This document shows positions 1 to 9,815 of a stretch of 64,000 nucleotides of DNA, piece after piece. The stretch spans positions 17,504,001 through 17,568,000 of the forward strand of contig NC_072801.1 in assembly GCF_028583425.1 (NCBI RefSeq), given 5' to 3'. The DNA comes from Eublepharis macularius (taxonomy: Eukaryota; Chordata; Lepidosauria; Squamata; Eublepharidae). The first letter of the stretch is position 1. Each line of letters starts with the position of its first letter. The translations under genes were made by a program, and so were the position numbers. The notes beneath the pieces were generated by a model. That model did no database searches. It was not told where the DNA came from and saw only the letters and a program-made list of their open reading frames with translations.

Positions 1-330
1 TAGTGTAGGCTGAACACAGGAGCCGGCGACAAAGGAGAAAGTTTCCATCTGCTGGTATCACTCTCACAGCAACAGATTACTTTTGCCCAAGAGTGTGGGA
101 GAGCGGCCTCCACAAATGCATCACGTTGGATCACATTTATTAAACTTCCAGTGTCCTTTTCAATCCCACCCCCCACCGCGCAAAGCTGATGATTTTTCCT
201 GTACATTTTGTGGACATGAAGGGCTTGGTTATACAAACAAGGATATCCCATTATTGTTGATTTAGACTTTAGTTGCACATCAAGGATATGCATCATGTAT
301 GTACGCCTTCCCCTGACCTGGATAGCCTGG
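1..330. other. Unassigned sequence
   Basis: No repeat family or exon recognised. The short open frames are not supported by codon pattern or splice context. Confidence 0.4.
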
Positions 331-868
331 GAACATAAGAACATAAGAGAAGCCATGTTGGATCAGGCCAATAGCCCATCCAGTCCAACACTCTGTGTCA
401 CACTGTGGCCGAAAAACCAGGTGTCCTCAGGACGTCTGCCCATGGGGAAGGGACACTAGAAGCCCTCCCACTGATTGCCCCCCCAACACCAAGAATGCAG
501 AGCATCACTGCCCTAGACAGAGAGTCCATCTATACCTTGTGGCTAATAGCCACTGATGGGCCTCTGCTCCATATCTTTATCCGATCCCCTCTTGAAGCTG
601 TCTATGCTTGAAGCTGCCACCACCTCCTGAGGCAGTGAATTCCATATGCTAATCGCCCTTTGGGTGAAGAAGTACTTCCTTTTATCCATTCTAACCCTAC
701 TGCTCAGCAATTTCATTGACTGCCCATGAGTTCTTGTATTGTGAGAAAGGGAGAAAAATACTTCTCTACCTTCTCTATCCCATGCATAATCTTGTAAACC
801 TCTATCATGTCAACCCTCAGTCGTTGTTTCTCCAAGCTAAAGAGCCCCAAGCATTTTAATGAGATCAG
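331..868 (-). mobile_element. CR1 LINE 3' end, minus strand
   Basis: Starts with the CR1-type tail read in reverse (repeated GAACATAA) and contains the typical 3'-region phrases GGCAGTGAATTCCATA and GTGAAGAAGTACTTCC in reverse orientation. It is the opposite-strand counterpart of the copy at 27184-28083. It is 5' truncated near 868, where a 5S-type SINE begins. Confidence 0.85.
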
Positions 869-874
869 GACAGA

Positions 875-1075
875 GAGCCTGATCTTGTCAGATCTCAGAA
901 GCTAAGCAGAGTCAGCCTTGGTTAGTAATTGGATGGGAGACCTCCAATGAAGACAAAAGTTGCAGAGGCAGGCAATGGCAAACCACCTCTGTTAGTCTCT
1001 TGCCATGAAAACCCCACCAGAGGTCACCATAAGTCAAATCTGACTTGAGGGCACTCTCTATCATCAACATGTACT
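875..1075 (+). mobile_element. 5S rRNA-derived SINE
   Basis: About 877-950 closely follows vertebrate 5S rRNA: CCTGATCT, CAGATCTCAGAAGCTAAGCAG, then TTGGATGGGAGACC. This includes the internal RNA polymerase III promoter (A box, intermediate element, C box). The 3' part (CAATGGCAAACCACCTCTG through AGTCAAATCTGACTTGAG) is shared with the squamate Sauria-type SINE body. It matches the known squamate 5S-Sauria chimeric SINE class. Confidence 0.85.
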
Positions 1076-1389
1076 CTATTAACCTGAAAGGAAGAATAGG
1101 GTGTTTTTCCACACATGCTATTAAAAAAAAGAGGGGGCTGTCTTAAATTTGCATACAAGTTACAGTTTCTTACAGTAATAACAACACTTGGCGTATAACA
1201 TTTTTTTAGAAGGATTCGCATTCAGAGTTGCCTTCTTTTCAGGTAAATAAGGTAACTGTGTAAAGTATTGCTTCATCCTGTGTGATCCAACGTGTGTCAT
1301 CACTTGTCTCCCTTGCTTCAGAAATGGTTAGAAAGTTACAGGAGAAAAAGGTCTTTGTCCTTTAGTGGCCCCATGCTGTTGGAATCCTA

Positions 1390-1520
1390 TGCTATCTGCA
1401 AGGACTTCAGGATGATAAACAACCCCCACCTCTCTCATTTTATTCTCACAACTACCCTCTGAGGTAGGTTAGGCTGAGAGAGTGACCATCCCAAAGTCAA
1501 GCATTGAGCTTCATGGCAAA
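1390..1520 (-). mobile_element. Old MIR-like SINE fragment
   Basis: Contains the reverse-strand SINE phrases ACAACTACCCTCTGAGGTAGG and CCCAAAGTCA, the same core seen in better copies at 25395, 38280 and 51440. The tRNA head is missing. Confidence 0.5.
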
Positions 1521-2500
1521 GAAGGGACCAGCGTCCGATCACTAAATATACCGATTCTTCCTCTCTATGGACGTTCCCCTCCCCAATATTGGTATAAATT
1601 GGCTGAGAGTCAAGGTTTATTTTATTCTTTATTCTTAACCACTTAGAACAGATGGGTGGAGTTAGTGTAATCAAATCTTAGAGGTTTTGCAAGGTTCTTA
1701 GAACGCTATTATATTTTAAAATATATTTTATCAGCTGTCTTCGCTCTTAACTTTTATACTGCAATTTTGGTTTTTTTCTACTGAATGATGTAAAATGTTT
1801 ATCTTTTTAGCCTCTTGCTCTGTATCTGTTTTAATTTATTGGTCAATGTGCTTCCTGCTTTTAATTGTTTAGGTATTAATGATAGATGAGGTTTTTTGAA
1901 AATGCACGCAATTAGCGTTCTATGTGAAATAATAATATGGCTGTGAAGGAGAAACCTGTGGGCCACCGGAGAGCCCTGCCAGAGCCCTTTCCTAGACCCA
2001 TTTACTCGGTTGATGGGGAGGAGAATGAAATCCTGGGTCCTTATATCAAGAATTGTAGTTTGAGGATACCGGCGCTTAATAGTTGCTTAGCTGATGCAAA
2101 AGAACAAGATGTATCCAAGCTTGTTCTAATAAAGTCCACATCGCTTAAACGTTGGCCTGTGTTAGACTTTCCCAGGGCCAACTCTTGCATTAAGAAAGTA
2201 ATGTCCGTTATGGCTTCCCAGTGGCGCTAATCCCATGAATCTGTAGTAAACAAATACACACAGAAACCACATGGAAATGAATGGGATCATGCGGAAAAGA
2301 ACCAATATGATTGTGAAAAGGGACTAGATCAGGATGATGCCATCACTGAACTTCTTCCTAGGTTCAGAGACAAAAACCCTCTGAATACCAGTTGCTGGGG
2401 GGGGGGCACACAGTGGGGAAAGCCTTCATTCCCCATTGGAGGGCTTTCCCAGAAGGGTCTGGCTGGCCACTGGTAGATGCAGGATGCTAGATTTTCAAGA
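1521..2500. other. Unassigned AT-rich sequence
   Basis: No family recognised. A G run lies at about 2397-2407. The 97-codon frame at 1937-2230 has no domain I recognise and no splice context. Confidence 0.35.
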
Positions 2501-2504
2501 TCCA

Positions 2505-2925
2505 GAGGAGATAGCCATGTTAGTCTGTAGTAGCAAAATAGTAAAGAGTACGGTAGCTCCTTTAAGACTAACCAACTTTATTGTAGCATAAGCTTTCGAG
2601 AACCACAGCTCTCTTCGTCAGATGCATCTTCAGATGCATCTGACGAAGAGAGCTGTGGTTGTCGAAAGCTTATGCTACAATACAGTTGGTTAGTCTTAAA
2701 TGCATCTGACGAAGAGAGCTGTGGTTTTCGAAAGCTTATGCTACAATAAAGTTGGTTAGTCTTAAATGCATCTGACGAAGAGAGCTGTGGTTCTCGAAAG
2801 CTTATGCTACAATACAGTTGGTTAGTCTTAAATGCATCTGACGAAGAGAGCTGTGGCTCTCGAAAGCTTATGCTACAATAAAGTTGGTTAGTCTTAAAGG
2901 GGCTACTGGAGTTTCAAGGCTAATC
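2505..2925 (+). repeat. Head-to-head plus tandem array of a hammerhead-like 66-bp unit (PLE-like)
   Basis: One inverted unit (about 2505-2632) faces four direct units whose CTGACGA cores start at 2640, 2706, 2772 and 2838, an exact 66-bp period. Each unit reads CTGACGA-A-GAGAGC-tgtg-(stem partner)-GAAA, then GCTTATGCTACAAT and AAGTTGGTTAGTCTTAAA. The core and order match the hammerhead ribozyme scheme known in Penelope-like elements. The inverted unit continues to the end CCAGAGG seen also at 39793. PLE assignment is inferred. Confidence 0.7.
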
Positions 2926-3240
2926 CAGCAGAACTCTTCTTATGTATGCAGAAGGCTATAGAGCACACATTCCCTTACAAACACCAAGTGATCCATTGGC
3001 AAACATTCCGTATTTGTTAGCAAAGGATGATGGGCTGAAACACTGTAATTCCCGCTCACGAACACCTAAAGGCACAATTGTGCCTGTTGGTTTGTGACTA
3101 TCACAATTTTTCTGTACTGTGCTAAGTGACATTACAAACAGCTTACAGCTGTGGGAGTATCTTCATTACTACTTCCAATGATTTGTTTCATCGCTGTTTC
3201 CACTACAAAGAAGAGACTGGCTTATACATAAGGTTTCTAC

Positions 3241-3732
3241 TTGCACACATTGCATACATTGGCAAAGCACCTTATGTATTTATGTCATAATGCACAAGAA
3301 AATAAATTCTCGCCTTGGTTCAAATTAATTAAGCTGGACCGTACTAGGGCACAATACCTAATCAAGATCTCAGTTAGCAAACTACGTGTAGCCTTCACCT
3401 CAGTCCGCTTTCAGTCCATGAAAACAGCCATGCTCGAAGGCCGTTATTCCAAGACTCCAGCCGCTCAGCGCCTTTGCCCGTGTGGTGGCTCAGAGCCAGA
3501 AGACTTGTGTCACTATTTACTACACTGCCCACTCTACACATCCCCCAGAAAGAATTTTTTAAGTCCAATCCTAGCTAGTTTAGGTTTCAGACAAGATAAT
3601 GAAAACATTGTTGCTGCATTAGCAGATGTGGACCCAGAGACCTCGTACTGGGCTGCTCTTTTTGCCCTTGCAGCAGGGAAAATCCGAGAGAAGGTCGTGG
3701 CAGCACAGGGCTGTCCACAGGCTATAGTGTAA
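3241..3732 (+). CDS. LINE ORF2 C-terminal fragment (intact 163-codon frame)
   Basis: The translated frame carries a Cys/His cluster typical of the C-terminus of many non-LTR retrotransposon ORF2 proteins: C79-x-C81, C90, H91-x4-C96 in RLCPCGGSEPEDLCHYLLHC. Upstream is the basic segment LDRTRAQYLIKISVSKLRVA and downstream a helical tail. The reverse transcriptase is absent, so this is only the 3' end of a 5'-truncated element. The frame reaches its own stop without interruption, which suggests a fairly recent insertion. The clade (L2, CR1, R4-like or other) cannot be settled here. Confidence 0.7.
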   Translation: MHTLHTLAKHLMYLCHNAQENKFSPWFKLIKLDRTRAQYLIKISVSKLRVAFTSVRFQSMKTAMLEGRYSKTPAAQRLCPCGGSEPEDLCHYLLHCPLYTSPRKNFLSPILASLGFRQDNENIVAALADVDPETSYWAALFALAAGKIREKVVAAQGCPQAIV

Positions 3733-3858
3733 TTCCTATAGTGTTTTATCAAGTTTGTACTGTATATTTTACCTGCATCGTCGCTCATATTTTTGTTACT
3801 GATTTATTGTTTGTAACGGCCTTTGGCCTAATGCAATAAACCTTACCTACCTACCTAT
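3733..3858 (+). mobile_element. LINE 3' UTR and tail
   Basis: Follows the ORF2 fragment and ends with TTTGGCCTAATGCAATAAAC and a short (TACC)n tail, the usual short tandem 3' tail of a LINE. The 71-bp insertion at 53156-53226 looks like the tail of a related family. Confidence 0.6.
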
Positions 3859-4147
3859 GTCGTAATGCATGGGCTAAAAATGAGCGATTACCTATTATGC
3901 TTTTTGCTATGCTGATTTTTGGAAGCCATAACTACAGTTTGAGAGAGAGAGAGAGGCACCTGCCGTTTCCTCCAGTGCTTTATCAAGTAACAGCCACTCA
4001 AAGAGGTTTAAATAGCACCAAAGTTGCTTCTTCCAAGAGAGACTGGCTCACCTATTCGTTTCTATATCATACTTGGAACAAGAGGGTTCAAGGAGCTCTC
4101 ACTCTGAGGCACTGAAGATATTCTGGATTCATATTGATAGTTGCAGG
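3859..4147. other. Unassigned, possibly older LINE remnant
   Basis: The segment AGAGAGACTGGCTCACC resembles AGAAGAGACTGGCTTATA found just upstream of the LINE fragment (about 3210), so this may be a second decayed LINE copy. Nothing firmer can be said. Confidence 0.3.
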
Positions 4148-4408
4148 CAGGGCTTTTTTTTCTGGGAAAAGAGGTGGTGGAACTCAGTGGGTTTTCCTCG
4201 GTGAAAATGGTCACATGGCCGGTGGCCCCGCCCCCTGATCTCCAGACAGAGGGGAGTTTAGATTGCCCTCCGCACCGCGCTGCGGCACGGAGGGCAATCT
4301 AATTTCCCCTCTGTCTGGAGATCAGGGGGCAGGGCCACCGGCCATGTGACCATTTTCAAGAGGTTCCGGAACTCCGGACCCCCACGTTCCAGCTGAAAAA
4401 AAGCCCTG
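4148..4408 (-). mobile_element. hAT foldback element, CAGGGCTTTTTTT family (copy 1)
   Basis: Ends CAGGGCTTTT...AAAAGCCCTG flanked by exact 8-bp duplications GTTGCAGG (4140-4147 and 4409-4416), diagnostic of hAT transposition. The interior is a long imperfect palindrome centred near 4275, with arms reading GGCCCCGCCCCCTGATCTCC and its complement. There is no transposase, so it is non-autonomous. Confidence 0.93.
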
Positions 4409-4416
4409 GTTGCAGG

Positions 4417-4600
4417 TGGGTAGCCATATTGGCCTGCAGTCGAACAGGAAGATCCGCCAACAGCACCTTAGAGACGAACTAGATTTCCAAGGTTTCACTA
4501 CCTGAAGAAGGGAGCTTTGAGTCGTGAAAGCTCACACCTTGGAAATGTATTTGGTCTTTAAGGTGCTGTTGGATTCACAGGTACAGCAACAGAGTCAAAA
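4417..4600 (+). repeat. PLE-like head-to-head unit with hammerhead-like core
   Basis: A reversed end (GGGTAGCCATATTGGCCTGC) faces a direct unit with CTGAAGA at 4502-4508 and GAAA at 4526-4529, followed by the shared 3' phrase GGTCTTTAAGGTGCTGTTGG. It has the same architecture as 2505-2925 with a different sequence. Confidence 0.6.
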
Positions 4601-6089
4601 TAGATCAGACTCCTAAGTGATAGCCTGTCATCAAAATGTATAGCCGCTAGAAGCAAAACAATGGGATACACAACCTACTTGGATGTCCTGAACTGATGTA
4701 ATCCTTCATCTCTTTGCTGATATGATGTATTAGGTGACTTGATCTGGGTGAAGGCAGTGGATACAAAGCTTCACGAGCAGGCAAAAAAAAAAAAACCTGC
4801 GGAAAACGCTCATTCAAGAGAAGGAAAACAAATTCTGAAATCTCAGAATTGATGCCAGCCCTAGGCTTCCAAAGCAATTGTAAACTCTGGGAATTGCCGC
4901 AGTAGCCATGGGAACCAAAACCCAGGGACACGGCTGGGCCTTTATAATTGTCAGCAAACTTAGCCTTCTGAGTCCACATGACAGGCTAAGAAAAAGAGAG
5001 TCGCTGGAAAGATGATGAATAGAGTCATTGGAAATGGACACCAAGGGACTCCCAGTATGAGTTATGGAAGGACAATGCCTTGGAAAGTGTGTGTGTGTGT
5101 GTGGGGGATCATTTTGAAATGAGAAGGAAAGGCAAGACGTATCAGCTGGGGGGGGGGTCTGGCTTTGTGGGAAGGATGTGCCGCCCAGGATGCATGCGAG
5201 GGAATAGGAAAGAACGAGAGTGTGAGCATCATGATAGCTCCCAAGTGCTCTCCCCCCCCCACCTTTGTCTTGTCTGCCACATTACACTGGGGAGACAGCA
5301 GTGCATTTCTTTTACTCTTCCTCCTCCAAAGATACCTTTTATTGCCCACTGGAGCTGTAAAAGTCTGAGCTGGCATGCAGATATTGGGGAAAGGTGCAGC
5401 TATTGGGGAGGGCAGGGCAAGGGGGAGAAAATCAACAGCAGGGTTTTTTTTAACCAAATTTGGAAGATGCGGAGGGACGGGAGTTTCATGTCCTGCCTCC
5501 CTGGTATGTTGAGGTTTCCAGGAGCTTTGGCAGAGAAATAAACCTTCCCCACTGTTCACTCCTGGCGGGAATTCCAGCAATCTTCTCCATTTGTCATGAG
5601 ACGGAATATCCATGGTGTTTACAGCTACGGAAGCGTGGGGCGTGGGGGGGGGGGATGAGGAAGATGAGCAGAGCACACTGTGTGTGTGAAAATGAAAAAA
5701 GAAAGAAAGCCTTCCAGTGCAATGTTTGGAGTCTCTTTTTAAAAGCATTTTAAGACTGTTTAGGATTGTATTTCTAGATAGCACCTCTGCAGAGGCTTAA
5801 GGTAGTTCTCTGAAACTCTACCAGGAGAAGAAGGGTCCTCCCTTAACCATTCCAGATAAGGCCTTCGGTGCTGCTTTTTAGTAAAGCAAAGAGATCTAAA
5901 TATTATCTTCATTGGCTGGCAATTTCTGCCAATTCCCTATTGCTGCTGCTGCTCCCTGATCCCCTGAAATTTTCATTCCGGATAGTCATAGGTCTCCAGG
6001 AGAAACATAAAGGACGAAGTGGAGATGTGCAGTGGGCGGAGACAGCATAAATCACAGCCTCCCTACCCCCCCCCAAGTAAATTAAACGT
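4601..6089. other. Unassigned with simple repeats
   Basis: Contains an A run near 4784-4796, (TG)n at about 5088-5102, and G, C or T homopolymers near 5150, 5252, 5435 and 5646. The 240-codon minus frame at 5062-5784 is low complexity (Ser/Pro/His rich) and not supported as a gene. Confidence 0.4.
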
Positions 6090-6320
6090 GGGTGGATGCA
6101 AGCCAGTGTTTTACTTAGATGGATGAACAGGATGGACTTCACCTGGTGCCTAAACGTGGATAACATAGATGCCAGGTGAATTTGGGCACTGAGGGAAAGA
6201 GTTTCAAAGCAAAGGCGCCACCACAGAAAAGGTGCTGCATCCAGTAACCACCTACCTAATTTCTGACAGCAGGGGTACAATAGAAGGGTCTTGGCAGATG
6301 GTATTAATTGCCATGCCAAT
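6090..6320 (-). mobile_element. L2-like LINE 3' UTR fragment
   Basis: Resembles the reverse strand of the L2/CR1-type 3' region also seen at 39345-39780, with phrases such as GTTTCAAAGCAAAGGCGCCACCA and AGAAAAGGTGCTGCATCC. The match is recalled, not aligned. Confidence 0.4.
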
Positions 6321-6461
6321 TTCTACAAGAGAGACCCATATGTGAAATGATCTGGTCCCAAGCTATTTTGTATCAGACCATTTCCACCTGAGAGTATTTG
6401 GATGAACGTACAGTAGCTGTGTTTCAAGGGCTGCGTCCCTAATATGGAAATCTGAATAGAT

Positions 6462-6830
6462 CAGAAGTGGGCACGAACTGGGAAAATACTGAAGCGTGCG
6501 GTTCGTGGTTCATTGCATTTCATGAACCATGAACTTTCGCAAACCTGCCCCAGTTCGTGAACTGGTTCATTTGGTTCGTGAAAATGTCACTTCCGGGGCA
6601 GTGGAAAGTCACTTCTGGGGCTGCAGAAAGGCCCCCCCGTTGCCTAAGAAACTGATTGATTGGCGCTGGGCTGTCTGCAGTGATGAACCAAAAAATGAAC
6701 CAAATGAACCAGTCTAAATTTCATGGTGGTTCGTCAGAAATGGGTTCTGACAAACCGCTGGTTCGTGAACCACAAACCAGCCCAGTTCGTGACAAACTTT
6801 GGTTTGTATTTTGGTTCATGCCCATCTCTA
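6462..6830. mobile_element. Non-autonomous DNA transposon with GGGCACGAAC ends
   Basis: The left end AGAAGTGGGCACGAACTGGG and the reverse complement of the right end (AGAGATGGGCATGAACCAAA) form terminal inverted repeats. The interior is rich in GGTTCGTGAA / TTCACGAACC inverted motifs. No clean target duplication is visible, so the superfamily (hAT likely) is unproven. Confidence 0.65.
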
Positions 6831-8016
6831 ATCAGGATCCTACCCGTAATGCAAACGTAATTTACATATTGGCTTATGAAAGCATTCAGTGCGACAGACT
6901 CTCTCTTAAACATAAAAAAGGTCATTTATTACCCTTAGTTGCAAACTAGTATATTTTTAGCCAGATTATAACAAAATTACCACAGGATATCCTCCCCTCC
7001 AAAGAAATATTAATACAAGGAAGTGTTTTAGAAAATTGTATATACATAACGTTTTAAAATTATGTAACATAAAATGGTTTAAAATAATACAGTTTGTTTA
7101 TAGAAGCAGATCTGACTATCATATATACATACTAACGTCAGAATTAATACCATATTTCCTATGTTCAAATCTAAACAAATTGAAAATCCAGTTTGTATCA
7201 TTTGGTGACCTGGTCCCAGGTATAAAAGTACTTATTCCTTTTAGCATTTTAAACTTTATAAAGGTTTGGATGAGTTGCATTTTTGCAGTTCCCATTTTTC
7301 CTGTTTTTTTCTTTGCCATTAGAGCTACCCAGCTTTAACCATTTTCAATGATTCGATACTAGGGAAAAGTGTCAGCAAATCATCATTACTGGATGATCAC
7401 CATGGAATGCAATGCACAAATGAATGGATTATATGTAGACCAAGACGCCTCAATGCAAATCTAGGCAAGAGTGATTTCTCCTTTCATGGAGAATGTTTCA
7501 GTCAATACATGTCAATACACAGTGGAACAAGCAAAACAGAAATGATTAATATAGGAACTGAACATTATATTTGTAAAGCTTGCCTCGAAGATAAACTTGC
7601 ATGTAAAGTGGGGGACATGGCAATTCCAACTACCCACTTGATAATCCGAACATATAAATCATCTTGACAATGAGGTCATATCATGCATCCAAGATTAAGA
7701 GGCTAATTACAGCAGGCAATAATCCATTGGCATGAGTTACTCTGATTTGCTGCTGCTCGTCACTTAAAACTGAAATAGGGGGATGCAGGAAGGCAGTCCC
7801 GTCCACCCCAAATCAGCAGGGCTTTCTCACTGCACTGCTACGAAAGGGAAATGGAGCCAGTGCACTCATGGAGCCACCTGAGACAGAAACGCAAACCCCA
7901 TGCATGCCCAGGTCGTAGTCGAGGTTGTAATGAGCATGTCAATTCCCCCAGGGAACCTTAGCCACATAGGTGAGTCAATAATGCCATCTTTTGAGCCGAC
8001 CTAACCCACTATTAGG
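6831..8016. other. Unassigned, largely single-copy-looking
   Basis: No repeat family recognised. AT-rich and without long homopolymers at 6850-7340. The frame at 7407-7667 is not recognised. Confidence 0.35.
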
Positions 8017-8310
8017 AGAGCCCCGTGGTGCAGAGTGGTAAGCGGCAGTACTGCAGCCCAAGCTCTGCTCACGACCTGAGTTTGATCCCGGCGGAAGCCA
8101 GCTCAAAGTTGACTTAGCCTTCCATCCTTCCGAGGTCGGTAAAATGAGTACCCAGTTGCCTGGGGGTAAAGTGTAGATGACTGGGGAAGGCAATGGCAAA
8201 CCACCCCGTAAAAAGTCTGCCAAGAAAATGTCATGATGCGACGTCCCCCCCCCCCATGGGTCAGTAATGACTCGGTGCTTGCACATGGGATTACCTTGAC
8301 CTTTACCTAA
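8017..8310 (+). mobile_element. Sauria-type SINE (tRNA head, Bov-B-like tail)
   Basis: The tRNA-like head GAGCCCCGTGGTGCAGAGTGG has an A box, followed by a B box (GAGTTTGATCCC). The Sauria SINE body follows (CTTCCGAGGTCGGTAAAATG, GGGAAGGCAATGGCAAACC, GGTCAGTAATGACTCGGTGC). It ends in TACCTTGACCTTTACCT, the Bov-B-like tail used for LINE-assisted mobilisation. Nearly full length, with little divergence. Confidence 0.92.
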
Positions 8311-8339
8311 CTCACTATTGTCTACTTTGACAGGTGGCA

Positions 8340-8720
8340 ACTCTGGCAGGTTTCAGGCATAGAAACACCAGCTATCTGAGATCCTTTTAAAACCAGAAAT
8401 GTTTTTGGGCAGAGGACCTCCTGAATGCTCTACCTCTGAATTATGGCTCCTCTCCATAATTTTTTAGTATGGTATATGTTCGACTAGGAGATTGTCTTAT
8501 GCAATCAGACCACTGAAATATCTAGCCCAGTATAGTCTACGCCACTATGCCAACCAGCAGCTTCTTGCCAAAGTCTGAGGCATAAATCTTTCCTATGCTT
8601 ACCATCCAATATCTTTTAAAATTGGAAATGCCAAGAATTGAATTTAGGACCTTCCACATGCAAAACATGTGTTCTGGTCACTTAGTTATGACTCCTACTC
8701 AACACAGGCAAATTCTACAG
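8340..8720 (-). mobile_element. Diverged tRNA-Ala-derived SINE copies
   Basis: Two degraded stretches read in reverse contain the phrases AGACCACTGAAATATCTAGCCC, GCCAAGAATTGAATTTAGGACC and CATGCAAAACATGTG, the counterparts of the better copy at 15379-15568. Confidence 0.5.
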
Positions 8721-9420
8721 GGTCAAGGTACCAGGAAACAGAAGAAAACTAATAAAAGGAAACAAGCAAAAATTTAATATTTCCTTAATATGTAATAAAA
8801 TATAACATTTCTTTTTCAAAAAATCATACTTAACTTCAATATATTAAAATGATAATTCAGACATGTCAGATCTGGAATGTCACAAAGCTAAGGGAATTAC
8901 AGAATATTACTAAATTAATATAGAGGAAAGAAGAAAAGGCCAGAAAACGCAATGAGAAAATGAGAAAGGAGTCAGAAGTTAACTATTCCTTCAAACTGAA
9001 GTGATGGAGCGTCAATGTTTTCAAACTCACTCAAAGACCAAAAGGCAGGCAATTTTCTTATTGTCCTGAAATGAAACACACTTTTCCCCTCTGATAAAAT
9101 CACAGTTCTCACCTTCATTTTAGATAATTCCTGTAACTCGGCAAATAAGGAAACAGCAATGCTCAAGTTTATGAAATGGATAATATTGGTCTTAGTTCCA
9201 TCCACCTCTTACCACTGTTGCTCTTTAATTTCCGATAAAGCTGATTGTTTGAATATTCTCAGACTAGCTTGATACTTGTGCTTCACTATGGAATTTAACT
9301 ACTTTAAATTCAGTTATGGTTTTTTTTGAGTTGGCAACTCTAGTGAACTTTTTAGGGGAAGACTGGGAGGTGCATATGACCTTAGGACACATTCAATGAC
9401 TTCCAATAGCAACTGCATAG
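8721..9420. other. Unassigned sequence
   Basis: AT-rich; no repeat family or exon recognised. Confidence 0.35.
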
Positions 9421-9815
9421 TGTTTAGAATGTGGGGGTGAGGACCAATCAGGATGCATACACAAATGACCCCTGTCTCAGGGGCGGGGGGGGGGAGATAA
9501 AGCGTGGAACGTTGTGAGCCCCAATCAGCCCGCATATGCAAATGACCTTGAAAGGCTGGCCCAATCAGGGAAGAGAGGCTGAGCTGGCAGTGGGCGGGGG
9601 CACAAGCAGGCAGTAGCCTGCCAGCCACACAGGGAAGCTGTATCCCTTTGGGGAAACACATTTGACCCCTTTAGGGGGGCAAATTGTTGAAAATGCCTTC
9701 TTAGTTGGTGTTTACATCATGAAAGGAAGGTTCTCCCCAAATTTCATGTTTCTAGGTCCAGGGGTTTGGGCTGGGTGTTGATGAGTCCATCAGGACACTT
9801 GTTTTTATATAGATA
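9420..9815 (+). repeat. Unclassified repeat with CCAAT and octamer motifs and a GATA tail
   Basis: GC-richer block with two CCAATCAG motifs (about 9443 and 9560), a further CCAATCAG near 9522, the octamer ATGCAAAT (about 9536) and a G run. It ends in GGGTGTTGATGAGTCCATCA and TATATAGATAGATA. The tail looks like the 3' end of a dispersed repeat, but I cannot name the family. Confidence 0.35.

Noticed and set aside
877-950. A 5S rRNA gene
   Set aside because: The 5S-like part is diverged and fused to a SINE body, with no terminator at the 5S end.
2640-2903. CRISPR-like array (regular 66-bp period)
   Set aside because: The repeats are contiguous without unique spacers, the host is a vertebrate, and the unit is a known dispersed repeat type.
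5062-5784. Longest open frame in the window (240 codons, minus)
   Set aside because: Low-complexity Ser/Pro/His composition, driven by homopolymers and (TG)n; no domain, no splice or conservation signal.
8017-8090. A functional tRNA gene
   Set aside because: tRNA-like promoter boxes belong to a SINE head and continue directly into the SINE body; no cloverleaf closes.
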